In this document: one piece after another, positions 28,433 through 36,638 of the stretch
Layout of the letters: each line of letters begins with the position of its first letter
Position numbering within the stretch: the stretch's first letter is position 1
Assembly: GCF_019977335.1 (NCBI RefSeq)
Contig: NZ_AP024653.1
Coordinates: forward strand, 682,001-746,000
From: Arthrobacter sp. NicSoilB4
Lineage (GTDB): Bacteria; Actinomycetota; Actinomycetes; Actinomycetales; Micrococcaceae
Direction: 5' to 3'
DNA length: 64,000 bases
Notes under the pieces: model-generated
Databases searched by the model: none
Told to the model about the DNA's origin: nothing
What the model saw: only the letters and a program-made list of their open reading frames with translations
Translations under genes and position numbers: made by a program

Positions 28433-31400
28433 TTGCACGACGACCGTCGTCTCACGGAAGTCCGGCTCGACCGCTTTGTCCGCGAACGCCTCGCCCCCGC
28501 GGTCTACCCGCGCAGCGTTCCGCTGACACTGAGCAGCTGGGACGTCCCGGATGAGCCGGTACCTGTTCTGGAGGCCCTCCGGCAGCAATTCACGCCGCAG
28601 GAGCACGGCTCGGCCTGGGGGCGGCCGTGGAGCACCAAATGGCTGCGCCTGGAGGGGCAGGTTCCGGACGGCTGGGGCACGGCGGCGGACACCTCGGTCG
28701 AAATAATCGTGGACCTGGGATTTAGCAGCGATTCGCCAGGCTTCCAATGCGAAGGAATCGCCTGGCGTCGGGACGGAACCATCGTCAAGGCCATCTCGCC
28801 GCGGAACCAGTACATTCCGCTCAAGCTCCTGGGCAGCGGCATGTCCGTGGATTTCTACGTCGAGGCGGCCGCCAACCCCGACCTGTCGCAGGGGTGGACC
28901 TTTGCGGCCACCCGCTACGGGGACAAGGCGACCTCGGGCAATGAACCAAAGTACCGGCTCGGCAGGATCGCCATCGCCGAACTCAACCAGACGGTCTGGG
29001 AGCTGCAGCAGGACATCTGGACCCTCAGCGGGCTCATGCACGAGCTGCCGATGGAACTGCCCCGCCGCCACGAAATCCTCCGTGCGCTGGAACGGATGCT
29101 GGACGTTATGGACCCCGACGACGTCCCGGGCACAGCTGCGGCGGGACGGGAGGCTCTCGCCGGTGTCCTCGCCAGGCCCGCCTACGCCTCGGCACATCGC
29201 CTGCTCGCCACCGGGCATGCGCACATCGACTCCGCCTGGCTCTGGCCCGTCCGCGAAACCATCCGTAAATGCGCCCGCACGTTCTCCAACGTCGTGGCGT
29301 TGATGGACGAGGATCCCGGGTTCGTGTTTTCCTGCTCATCGGCCCAGCAGCTGGCGTGGATCAAGGAACTGTACCCGGAACTCTTTGGACGGATTCGGGA
29401 GAAGGTAAAGACCGGCCAGTTCGTCCCAGTGGGCGGCATGTGGGTCGAATCGGACACCAACATGCCCGGGGGCGAGGCCATGGCCCGCCAGTTCCTGGAG
29501 GGGAAAAGCTTCTTCCTGGCCGAGTTCGGCGTGGAATGCGAGGAAGCGTGGCTTCCGGACACCTTCGGCTATTCGGCCGCCATGCCGCAGATCGTCAAGG
29601 CCGCCGGCAGCAAGTGGTTCCTGACCCAGAAGATCTCCTGGAACCAGGTCAACCGGATGCCGCACCACACCTTCAACTGGGAAGGAATCGACGGCACCCG
29701 GCTCTTCACGCACTTCCCTCCGGTGGACAGCTACAACTCGGAACTCAGCGGACGGGAGCTCGCCCACGCCGAGCGGAACTACCGGGACCATGGCCGCGGC
29801 ACCACCTCGCTGGTCCCGTTCGGCTACGGCGACGGCGGAGGGGGCCCCACCCGCGAGATGCTGGCGGCGGCGCGCCGCGCGGCCGACCTTGAGGGTTCGC
29901 CGAAGGTGGAGCTTGGCTCTGCGGCCGGTTTCTTCGCCCGTGCCCAGGCCGAATACGAGGCACTGCCCGTCTGGGTCGGTGAGCTGTACCTCGAACTGCA
30001 CCGTGGCACCTACACGAGCCAGGCCAAGACAAAGCTGGGCAATCGGCGCAGCGAGCACCTGCTGCGCGAAGCCGAGCTCTGGTGCGCCACGGCCGCGGTG
30101 CGCACCGGATACAGCTACCCGGCGGCAGAGCTCAAGCGCCTCTGGCGGTTGGTGCTGTTGCAGCAGTTCCATGACATCCTCCCCGGCAGCTCCATCGCGT
30201 GGGTGCACCAGGACGCCGAACGGAATTACGCCGCCGTCGGCAAACACCTTGAGGCGATCATCGCCGACGCCGCCGGGGCCCTGCTGGGGGCCGGGGACAC
30301 GGACTTCCTGCTCAACGCCGCTCCGCACGGGCGCAAGGGGGTCGCCGCTCTCGGCGCGGCCGAGCCGGTCCTCGCCGGTCAGCCGGTGCGGGTCACTGAG
30401 TCTGCCGGCGGCTACATCCTGGACAACGGGGTCATCCGCGCCGTCATCAACGCCAGCGGCCTGCTCGAATCCCTGGTCGACCATGCGAGTGGGCGCGACG
30501 CGGTCGCCCCGGGGCAGTTCGGGAACCTGCTGGAGTTGCACCGGGACACCCCCAACGAATGGGATGCCTGGGACATCGACGCTTTCTACCGCCGCAACGT
30601 CGTCCGGCTCACCGCCGTCCGCTCGATGGCGGTGGAACACAGTGGCGAGGAAGCCGTCGTCGTGGTGGAACGGCTGGCGGGAACCTCTGCGGTGAAGCAG
30701 CGGATCTCGCTGGGGCCGGGAGCGGAATCTTTGGCGATTTCCACTGCCGTGGACTGGAAGGAAAGCGAAAAGCTGCTCAAGCTCGGGTTCGCCCTCGACG
30801 TCCGGGCAGACCGCTCGGCCGCGGAGACCCAGTTCGGCCATGTGTTCCGCCCGACCCACGTGAACACCTCCTGGGAGGCAGCGAAGTTCGAGATCTGCGC
30901 CCACCGGTGGATCCACGTCGCCGAACCCGGCTATGGCGTGGCTATTTCCAACTCGTCGACCTACGGCCATGACGTCACCCGGAACATCCGGGAGGACGAC
31001 GGCGGGACCACCACCACCGTGCGACTCTCGCTGCTGCGCTCGTCCAAGTTCCCCGACCCCGGTGCAGACCGCGGCCTGCACGAATTGAACGTCACGATCC
31101 GGCCCGGTGCCAGCATCGCCGACGCCGTCCGGGAAGGCTACCGAACGAACCTTTCCCCGCGGGTGCACAAGGGCGCCCACGGCGCAGAACCGCTCATTGA
31201 GGTCTCCAACCCGGCCCTGGTCGTTGAAGCTGTGAAGCTCGCCGAGGACGGCTCAGGCGACGTGATCGTGCGGGTCTATGAATCGCTCGGGGAGCGGTCC
31301 GCAGGGCTCGTGGCGGCCTGCTTCGACGTCAACGACGTCCAGACCGTGGATTTGCTGGAGCGCCCGGCGGATTCGCCGGGCGTAGCCCTGGCGGGGAACT

Positions 31401-31456
31401 CGGCGGAACTGGCGCTCCGGCCGTTCCAGCTGGTGACTCTGCGGTTTGTGCGCTGA
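28433..31456 (+). CDS. Alpha-mannosidase, glycoside hydrolase family 38
   Basis: The 1007-residue enzyme has the GH38 layout: a beta-rich N-terminal domain, a catalytic (beta/alpha) domain with zinc ligands in GHAHIDSAWLW (His264, Asp266), the nucleophile Asp376 in WLPDTFGYS, a three-helix bundle and a large C-terminal beta domain. It should remove alpha-mannose from glycans with retention. No signal peptide is visible, so it acts in the cytoplasm on imported material. I chose the TTG at 28433 because AAGAGG precedes it and family proteins start MHDDR; an ATG at 28391 adds 14 residues. Confidence 0.93.
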   Translation: MHDDRRLTEVRLDRFVRERLAPAVYPRSVPLTLSSWDVPDEPVPVLEALRQQFTPQEHGSAWGRPWSTKWLRLEGQVPDGWGTAADTSVEIIVDLGFSSDSPGFQCEGIAWRRDGTIVKAISPRNQYIPLKLLGSGMSVDFYVEAAANPDLSQGWTFAATRYGDKATSGNEPKYRLGRIAIAELNQTVWELQQDIWTLSGLMHELPMELPRRHEILRALERMLDVMDPDDVPGTAAAGREALAGVLARPAYASAHRLLATGHAHIDSAWLWPVRETIRKCARTFSNVVALMDEDPGFVFSCSSAQQLAWIKELYPELFGRIREKVKTGQFVPVGGMWVESDTNMPGGEAMARQFLEGKSFFLAEFGVECEEAWLPDTFGYSAAMPQIVKAAGSKWFLTQKISWNQVNRMPHHTFNWEGIDGTRLFTHFPPVDSYNSELSGRELAHAERNYRDHGRGTTSLVPFGYGDGGGGPTREMLAAARRAADLEGSPKVELGSAAGFFARAQAEYEALPVWVGELYLELHRGTYTSQAKTKLGNRRSEHLLREAELWCATAAVRTGYSYPAAELKRLWRLVLLQQFHDILPGSSIAWVHQDAERNYAAVGKHLEAIIADAAGALLGAGDTDFLLNAAPHGRKGVAALGAAEPVLAGQPVRVTESAGGYILDNGVIRAVINASGLLESLVDHASGRDAVAPGQFGNLLELHRDTPNEWDAWDIDAFYRRNVVRLTAVRSMAVEHSGEEAVVVVERLAGTSAVKQRISLGPGAESLAISTAVDWKESEKLLKLGFALDVRADRSAAETQFGHVFRPTHVNTSWEAAKFEICAHRWIHVAEPGYGVAISNSSTYGHDVTRNIREDDGGTTTTVRLSLLRSSKFPDPGADRGLHELNVTIRPGASIADAVREGYRTNLSPRVHKGAHGAEPLIEVSNPALVVEAVKLAEDGSGDVIVRVYESLGERSAGLVAACFDVNDVQTVDLLERPADSPGVALAGNSAELALRPFQLVTLRFVR

Positions 31457-31515
31457 GGTCGGGAGCCGCGGAGCCTGACGCTGGCCCCGGCTGCCTCCTG
31501 GGCCGTTAAACAGGC

Positions 31516-31551
31516 TGAGTGGGAGCGGTCCAGCCGGACCGCTACCACTCA
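31516..31551. terminator. Hairpin between convergent genes
   Basis: TGAGTGG-GAGCGGTCC pairs with GGACCGCT-ACCACTCA around an AGCC loop, with one internal mismatch. It lies between the mannosidase and the oppositely directed seven-TM gene and could stop transcription from either side. No T-run is present. Confidence 0.6.
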
Positions 31552-31669
31552 TCCCCCCAATGGCGCTTGGGCGGCTGCCTCGGCTCCGCACGGATTGTTC
31601 CCGTTCACGAAGCGAATGCCGCTTTCACACATTCATGATTCTCTCACGGTCTAATGATTTTGTGAATGC

Positions 31670-32407
31670 CTAGCCGTGGTTGCGGCGTAATGTTGTCTTA
31701 GTGTTACCTGATGGGTTGCTGATCAGCCCGGAGAACCACAGGACGGCAAGGCCCGCGACGTAGCCCAGCACCGCCGCGTAGTTGACGAAGCGCAACCCCT
31801 CGGCCCAGGCGGCCGGGGCCAAGGAGGCGGGGAGGCTTAGGATCGCGAACAGGGCGCCGAGGAGGACCAGCAGGGCTCCGGCCCTGACTAAGCGCGGCTG
31901 CCGGCTCCTGACCGTGGCCAGCAACGGGGGCGCCAGAACGAGCGATACGAACGCGGGGTACGTCCTGCCGGCAGCGGTGTAATAGGGGGCCCGGGAGGCG
32001 TTCCTGCCGATATCGGAGGCGACCTGCGGCCCCGCGGGCCCCCAGGTGCTGACTATCAGGAGGAACGTCACCAGCACCGTCAGGCAGCAGAGCGCCAGGA
32101 CCCAGCGCCCGGTAGCGCCTGCGATGAGGCCATAGCCTCTGGCTGCGGCGAGACCCCTCGTGATGCGGAGGCCCACGAGCAGGACAGTCGCGAAGACGAG
32201 ATACCGCAGAATCAGGCTCGTCACATGCCGTCCGCCCAGGGCGCCATCAATCACCACGTACAGTTCGGAGACGGCGAGCAGGCTGCATAGCGTGGCCAGC
32301 ACGAGGATTCCGAAGACGGTTCTGTTCCGGCCCATAACAGCGTCCGGGACCCGCAGGAGAAGCGCCGCACAGCACACCACCAGTGTCGCCCACTCAAGGG
32401 TTGCCAT
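31670..32407 (-). CDS. Seven-TM membrane protein, paralogue C (last gene of the HTH/7TM operon)
   Basis: The 245-residue protein has seven predicted membrane helices and shares the family pattern of its two upstream paralogues: RVPxAxxGxNR after helix 1, an Asp-x3-Leu-Gly loop after helix 2, LILRY in helix 3 and an Arg-x-Thr-Arg-Gly motif after it. It is the most diverged of the three. The layout resembles the membrane domain of MAB_1171c/DUF6545-type proteins, but I cannot assign a function. The ATG follows GATTTGGGAGA, a sequence also found ahead of paralogue A. Confidence 0.75.
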   Translation of the reverse strand: MATLEWATLVVCCAALLLRVPDAVMGRNRTVFGILVLATLCSLLAVSELYVVIDGALGGRHVTSLILRYLVFATVLLVGLRITRGLAAARGYGLIAGATGRWVLALCCLTVLVTFLLIVSTWGPAGPQVASDIGRNASRAPYYTAAGRTYPAFVSLVLAPPLLATVRSRQPRLVRAGALLVLLGALFAILSLPASLAPAAWAEGLRFVNYAAVLGYVAGLAVLWFSGLISNPSGNTKTTLRRNHG

Positions 32408-32451
32408 CAGCAGGGATCTCCCAAATCGCTTGGCGGCTCAGCACACAATGA

Positions 32452-33186
32452 CTATCCGGTGACGTTAGTCTGCATCTTCCGCGTCCGCTTGGCCACCGCC
32501 TTCGACAGCCAGAACGTGGCAAGCCCGGTCAGGAGGCAGAGGATGGCCGTGTAATTGAAGACGAAGCGCAGATAACCCAGTGGCGCAGGAATCACGGGAG
32601 AGAGGAGGCCCAAGGTGACGCCAATGGACCCAAGGGCCAGTAGCGCGGCGCCGAGCCGCACGAGGCCCGGCAGACTGCTGCGGACCGTCCTCACCATGGC
32701 CGGAAGGAGGGCAAGTGTGATGTACGCCGGATACAGGCGTCCGGCGGCTCCGTAGTATTCGACAAGCGCCGCATTGCGGGCATCTTTGTCGTAGACCCCG
32801 ATCAGTCCTGCGGACGAACCCGCGGTATCCATCATCAAAAAGACCGCCACCACTGCCAGGGATGCGGCCGCGGCGAACGCTGTCCCGGCGGGTCCGGTAA
32901 TGAGCCTGAGGGCGTCGTCGGCGCCGAAGCCCCGCGCGATCCTGAGACCGAGGGCGAAGATGGCGCCGAAGATGATGAAGCGCAGCAACAGGTTGGCAAG
33001 GTTCACGCCGCCCAAGACCTGGTCAACGGCCACGTACGGCGCCTCGATGCTCAAGAGGATGGCGGCCGTCATGAGTGCATAGATGAAGAATAGCGACCTG
33101 TTCTCACCCCGGAGCGCGGTGGGGACGCGGAATGCGGCCAGGACACCGCAGGCCGCCAACGTGGTCCACTGCAGGATCGCGATCAT
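32452..33186 (-). CDS. Seven-TM membrane protein, paralogue B
   Basis: The 244-residue protein has seven predicted helices and starts MIAILQWTTLAACG; 25 of its first 31 residues are identical to paralogue A (RVPxALRGENRS included), and the coding DNA around both starts is nearly the same, indicating recent duplication. The second half diverges more, with an extracytoplasmic loop of about 30 residues between helices 4 and 5 (DTAGSSAGLIGVYDKDARNA). The ATG at 33186 is preferred to the GTG at 33219 by homology with paralogue A. No catalytic motif is evident. Confidence 0.78.
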   Translation of the reverse strand: MIAILQWTTLAACGVLAAFRVPTALRGENRSLFFIYALMTAAILLSIEAPYVAVDQVLGGVNLANLLLRFIIFGAIFALGLRIARGFGADDALRLITGPAGTAFAAAASLAVVAVFLMMDTAGSSAGLIGVYDKDARNAALVEYYGAAGRLYPAYITLALLPAMVRTVRSSLPGLVRLGAALLALGSIGVTLGLLSPVIPAPLGYLRFVFNYTAILCLLTGLATFWLSKAVAKRTRKMQTNVTG

Positions 33187-33276
33187 CGGGGGTTCCAAGA
33201 CTTTCTGTTGTGTTTCCACTTAAAGGGGGTCATGCGTCCGGCGCGGACCGCATGGAGTGCTCGACAGGGGGCTGGG

Positions 33277-33996
33277 CTACCTGCGGGCGGGACGCTTGGT
33301 TGCCAGCACCCGGCTGAGCCACATCAGTGTGAGCCCCAGGATGAGGCCGAGAATGGCGGTGGAGCTGATGAAGTATTGCAGATACGCGAGATGGCGCGGC
33401 AGCAGGTCGCTGAGCGACAGGAGGATCATGGCGCTGGATCCCACGGCGAGGACCGCGGCCCCGCTCCTGGGAAGCCTCGGGAGTCCGCTTCTTATGGTCC
33501 TGATGGTGGCCGGCAGCAGGCATGCGGCCACGAAGGACGGGTAGAACCTGCCGGCAACCGTATAGAGCCTGATGAGGTCGACGTTGTTGGCACTCTGGTC
33601 CGGTAGGGCGCTCAGTCCGGTCGAGCTCCCGGCCGTGTTGGCAAGGAGGAACGGGACTACCGTGGCGACCACCACGAGACCAAGCACTGCGACGCCAACC
33701 GGACCGACAATAAGCCGGACGCTGCGTTGTGCGTCGAAGCCCTTGGCAATCTTGTAGCCGGACAGGAGAACCACGCCGTAAATGAGGAAGCGGAGGATGA
33801 GATTCGTGTAGTTCTGCGAACCCAGCCATGCGTCCACTGGAAGATAGACGGCGTTGATGCTCAACATGATCGCAAACGTTGACAGCGCGAAAATACCGAA
33901 AATTGACCGGTTCTCACCCCGGAGGGCACTGGGGACACGGAAAATTGCGACGAGGGCGCAGACCGCCAAGGTGGTCCACTGCAGGATCGCGATCAT
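33277..33996 (-). CDS. Seven-TM membrane protein, paralogue A
   Basis: The 239-residue protein has seven predicted helices (about residues 1-20, 32-54, 66-87, 100-120, 150-168, 178-200, 206-230) and a short basic tail. Between helices 4 and 5 is a loop NTAGSSTGLSALPDQS that is also present in paralogue B. Its ATG overlaps the stop of the HTH regulator (ATGA) and uses a GGGAG site inside that gene, so the two are translationally coupled. Family resemblance to MAB_1171c-type membrane proteins is inferred by eye. Confidence 0.8.
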   Translation of the reverse strand: MIAILQWTTLAVCALVAIFRVPSALRGENRSIFGIFALSTFAIMLSINAVYLPVDAWLGSQNYTNLILRFLIYGVVLLSGYKIAKGFDAQRSVRLIVGPVGVAVLGLVVVATVVPFLLANTAGSSTGLSALPDQSANNVDLIRLYTVAGRFYPSFVAACLLPATIRTIRSGLPRLPRSGAAVLAVGSSAMILLSLSDLLPRHLAYLQYFISSTAILGLILGLTLMWLSRVLATKRPARR

Positions 33997-34739
33997 CCAA
34001 GGTTCTCCCAAATCTTTTTTGTCTGTTCGTGTTCCTGCTCCTGGCGGCGCAGGGTCCTGCCAAGGGACTGCAGGCGCTCGCCGGCCAGGGCCGTGAGTTC
34101 GCCATCCGAGAGCGCGTCCAGGGCGGCTTGCCTTGCTTCCGGCGCCCAGCCGGCCTCCTGCTCCGTCAATAGTCCGGTGGCAACGAGTCCGCCCGTGAAG
34201 CCTACGCCAGCCGCGCGGGAGGTTGCGACCGCCAGTTCCGGGGACAGCCGGTTCGCTGTCAACTGGGCCGAATAGTTCTGCGGCGCGACTCCCGTGGCCG
34301 CCGATACGCGGTGCCGCAATTCGCCGTCGTCGATCGCGTCCACCCAGTTCCGGACGGAGGTGGCGTGCGGGGCTGCGCTGAGCGGGGGTGTCAGCGTGCT
34401 GCCGCTGTCTCCGAAACCGCCATACGCCGGGGACGAGCGGGAAATCACCGCGCGGAGCAGGTCCATCGTCGCGATCTGGCTGACGAGTTCGGCAGCGGTG
34501 GGAGGCTGCGGCTGCTCCGCAAGGCCCTTAAAGCTGTCAAACGAGCCGAGGTCGTCCAGGGGGCTGCGTTTCAGGGCGCGGCTGATGCTTACCAGCGTGG
34601 TTTCCGCCACCTTTCCCCGTACCAGCTGCTGGGCGAGGGTGGTGCGCTTGATCCCGGAGATCCTGCAGATGTCGGCCGTGCTCGCCGTCGGGGCAACGCC
34701 ATGGAGCCAGAGTTGAAACGCCTTGGCGGGTAGTGGCAT
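33993..34739 (-). CDS. Helix-turn-helix regulator heading the seven-TM operon
   Basis: The 248-residue protein has an XRE/Cro-like HTH at about residues 18-58 (TADICRISGIKRTTLAQQLVRGKVAETTLVSISRAL), a middle region without recognisable domains and a C-terminal helical section (about 185-245) rich in Glu, Arg and Gln that may form a coiled coil. It is the first gene of the operon with three seven-TM proteins. The ATG follows AGGAAG. A TAAAAT -10 candidate lies on the minus strand at 34807-34812. It probably controls its own operon, perhaps in response to the membrane proteins. Confidence 0.75.
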   Translation of the reverse strand: MPLPAKAFQLWLHGVAPTASTADICRISGIKRTTLAQQLVRGKVAETTLVSISRALKRSPLDDLGSFDSFKGLAEQPQPPTAAELVSQIATMDLLRAVISRSSPAYGGFGDSGSTLTPPLSAAPHATSVRNWVDAIDDGELRHRVSAATGVAPQNYSAQLTANRLSPELAVATSRAAGVGFTGGLVATGLLTEQEAGWAPEARQAALDALSDGELTALAGERLQSLGRTLRRQEQEHEQTKKIWENLG

Positions 34740-34845
34740 CTATGGCTTCCTGCGGAGTCGAATGGAAGGGGTGCTTCTGAAGTTCGGTGGAGCAAGAACT
34801 GCACTGATTTTACGCGAGGTGCTGATTCAACTATGCTAGATGCTC

Positions 34846-34894
34846 GAACCCGCTGGTCCGTACACCCCCCAAGTCCGGACCAGCGGGTTCTTTT
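34846..34894 (+). ncRNA. Orphan hairpin with C6 loop: candidate small RNA or attenuator
   Basis: A perfect 15-bp stem (GAACCCGCTGGTCCG at 34846-34860 with its complement at 34876-34890) encloses a 15-base loop containing six consecutive C, and is followed by TTTT. No + strand gene precedes it for 3.4 kb, so it does not end a known transcript. A TATGCT -10 candidate at 34832-34837 would start an RNA of about 50 bases that stops here. It could be a free small RNA, possibly like the actinobacterial 6C RNA, or an attenuator for the ABC-F gene 74 bases downstream. Confidence 0.5.
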
Positions 34895-34967
34895 ATGCCC
34901 GGCCGTTATTGGCCGCCCGGAGCGCCCTCCGGCCATCGGTTTTGGGCCGCGGTGAGAGGATGGACTA

Positions 34968-36638
34968 ATGACTGCAACCCTTGTTGCCAAGGACCTCGCC
35001 GGTGGTCACGACCACCGCACACTCTTCTCCAAACTCTCTCTGACCGTCGCGCCGGGCGACGTCGTCGGCGTCGTGGGAGCCAATGGTGCGGGCAAGTCGA
35101 CCCTGCTCCGGCTGCTTGCCGGTGTGGACGAGCCGCAGGAAGGCACGGTCAGTCTTGCCCCCGCCGACGCGTTCGTGGGCTGGCTGCCCCAGGAACACGA
35201 ACGGATCGCCGGCGAAACGGTGGGGGCCTACATTGCCCGGCGTACCGGCTGCGCCCAGGCAACCTTGGAGATGGAGTCCTCGGCAGAGGCCCTGGGCAGC
35301 GGTGCCAGCGGCGCCGACGACGACTACTCGATTGCGTTCGATCGCTGGATGGCGTCCGGCGCCGCCGACCTGGAAGACCGCGTCCCTGCCGTGTTGGCGG
35401 ACCTCGGCCTCGACGTCGGCCAGGACGCCGACATGACGGGGCTCTCCGGCGGCCAGGCGGCCCGCGTGGCGCTCGCGGCACTGCTGCTCAGCCGCTTCGA
35501 CGTCGTGCTCCTGGACGAACCCACCAACGACTTGGACCTCAACGGGCTGGCCAAGCTCGAGGCGTTCGTGCAGGGACTCCGCGGCGGCGTCGTGCTGGTC
35601 TCCCACGACCGTGAGTTCCTCGCCCGCTGCGTGACCACCATTGTGGAACTGGACCTCGCGCAAAACTCCGTGGCGGTGTACGACGGCGGCTACGAGGCCT
35701 ACCTTGAGGAACGCGCCGTGGCACGCCGGCACGCCCGTGAACGGTACGAGGAGTTCGCCAACACCAAGGCCGATCTGGTCTCCCGGGCCCGCACCCAGCG
35801 CGAGTGGAGCTCCCAGGGCGTCCGGAACGCGATGAAGAAGAACCCGGACAACGACAAGATCCGCCGCGCGGCCAGCACTGAGTCGTCCGAAAAGCAGGGC
35901 CAGAAGGTCCGCCAGATGGAATCCCGCATCGCCCGGCTCGAAGAAGTCGAGGAACCCCGCAAGGAATGGCAGCTGCAGTTCAGCATCGGGGCGGCGCCGC
36001 GTTCCAGCGCTGTTGTGGCGACGCTCCGCGATGCCGTTGTCCACCAGGGCGATTTCACGCTCGGTCCAGTTAACCTGCAGCTCAACGCCGGGGAACGGAT
36101 CGGCATTACCGGCCCCAACGGTGCCGGCAAGTCCACGCTGCTCCGCCTGCTGCTGGGCGTCCAGCGGCCGGACTCCGGTGACGCCTCGATGGGCGCGTCC
36201 GTCGCCGTCGGCGAGATCGACCAGGCCCGCGGACTGCTTACCGGTGAGCTGAAACTGGCAGACGCCGTCGAAGCCGTGCTGACGGACCAGACCCCGGCGG
36301 AAGTCCGGACCCTGCTGGCCAAGTTCGGCCTCAAGGCAGACCACACCTCCCGGCCGGTCGACTCCCTGTCGCCTGGGGAGCGGACCCGGGCCGCGCTGGC
36401 CCTCCTGCAGGCGCGCGGCGTGAACCTGCTGGTGCTCGACGAGCCCACCAACCACTTGGATCTCCCTGCGATCGAACAGCTTGAAGAGGCCCTTGAGAGC
36501 TACGACGGCGCCCTGCTGCTGGTCACCCACGACCGCCGGCTGCTGGAAAACGTGCGCCTCGACGCGCGCTGGAACGTGGAGAGCGGCGTCGTCACCGAAC
36601 TCCTGGGCCATACCGCCCTGAAAGGCAACAACACATGA
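34968..36638 (+). CDS. ABC-F family ATPase
   Basis: The 556-residue protein has two ABC domains and no membrane segments: Walker A GANGAGKST, signature LSGGQ and Walker B LDEPTNDLD in the first, and GPNGAGKST, LSPGER and LDEPTNHLD in the second, joined by a charged linker helix (about 230-330). ABC-F proteins act on the ribosome in translation or antibiotic protection. The linker length and C-terminus do not let me choose between housekeeping and resistance types. The ATG follows GAGAGGA. Its stop overlaps the start of the exporter (ATGA). Confidence 0.92.
   Translation: MTATLVAKDLAGGHDHRTLFSKLSLTVAPGDVVGVVGANGAGKSTLLRLLAGVDEPQEGTVSLAPADAFVGWLPQEHERIAGETVGAYIARRTGCAQATLEMESSAEALGSGASGADDDYSIAFDRWMASGAADLEDRVPAVLADLGLDVGQDADMTGLSGGQAARVALAALLLSRFDVVLLDEPTNDLDLNGLAKLEAFVQGLRGGVVLVSHDREFLARCVTTIVELDLAQNSVAVYDGGYEAYLEERAVARRHARERYEEFANTKADLVSRARTQREWSSQGVRNAMKKNPDNDKIRRAASTESSEKQGQKVRQMESRIARLEEVEEPRKEWQLQFSIGAAPRSSAVVATLRDAVVHQGDFTLGPVNLQLNAGERIGITGPNGAGKSTLLRLLLGVQRPDSGDASMGASVAVGEIDQARGLLTGELKLADAVEAVLTDQTPAEVRTLLAKFGLKADHTSRPVDSLSPGERTRAALALLQARGVNLLVLDEPTNHLDLPAIEQLEEALESYDGALLLVTHDRRLLENVRLDARWNVESGVVTELLGHTALKGNNT

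Noticed and set aside
31457..31669. Searched for a gene between the mannosidase and the seven-TM operon
   Set aside because: Only a hairpin is present; no frame with a ribosome-binding site.
31670..34739. Horizontal transfer or phage-defence island
   Set aside because: No integrase, transposase or flanking repeat; base composition looks similar by eye, so transfer is not supported although function is unknown.
34834..34956. Short + frame starting inside the orphan hairpin
   Set aside because: Its start overlaps the -10 element and it has no ribosome-binding site; the stem-loop explains the sequence better.
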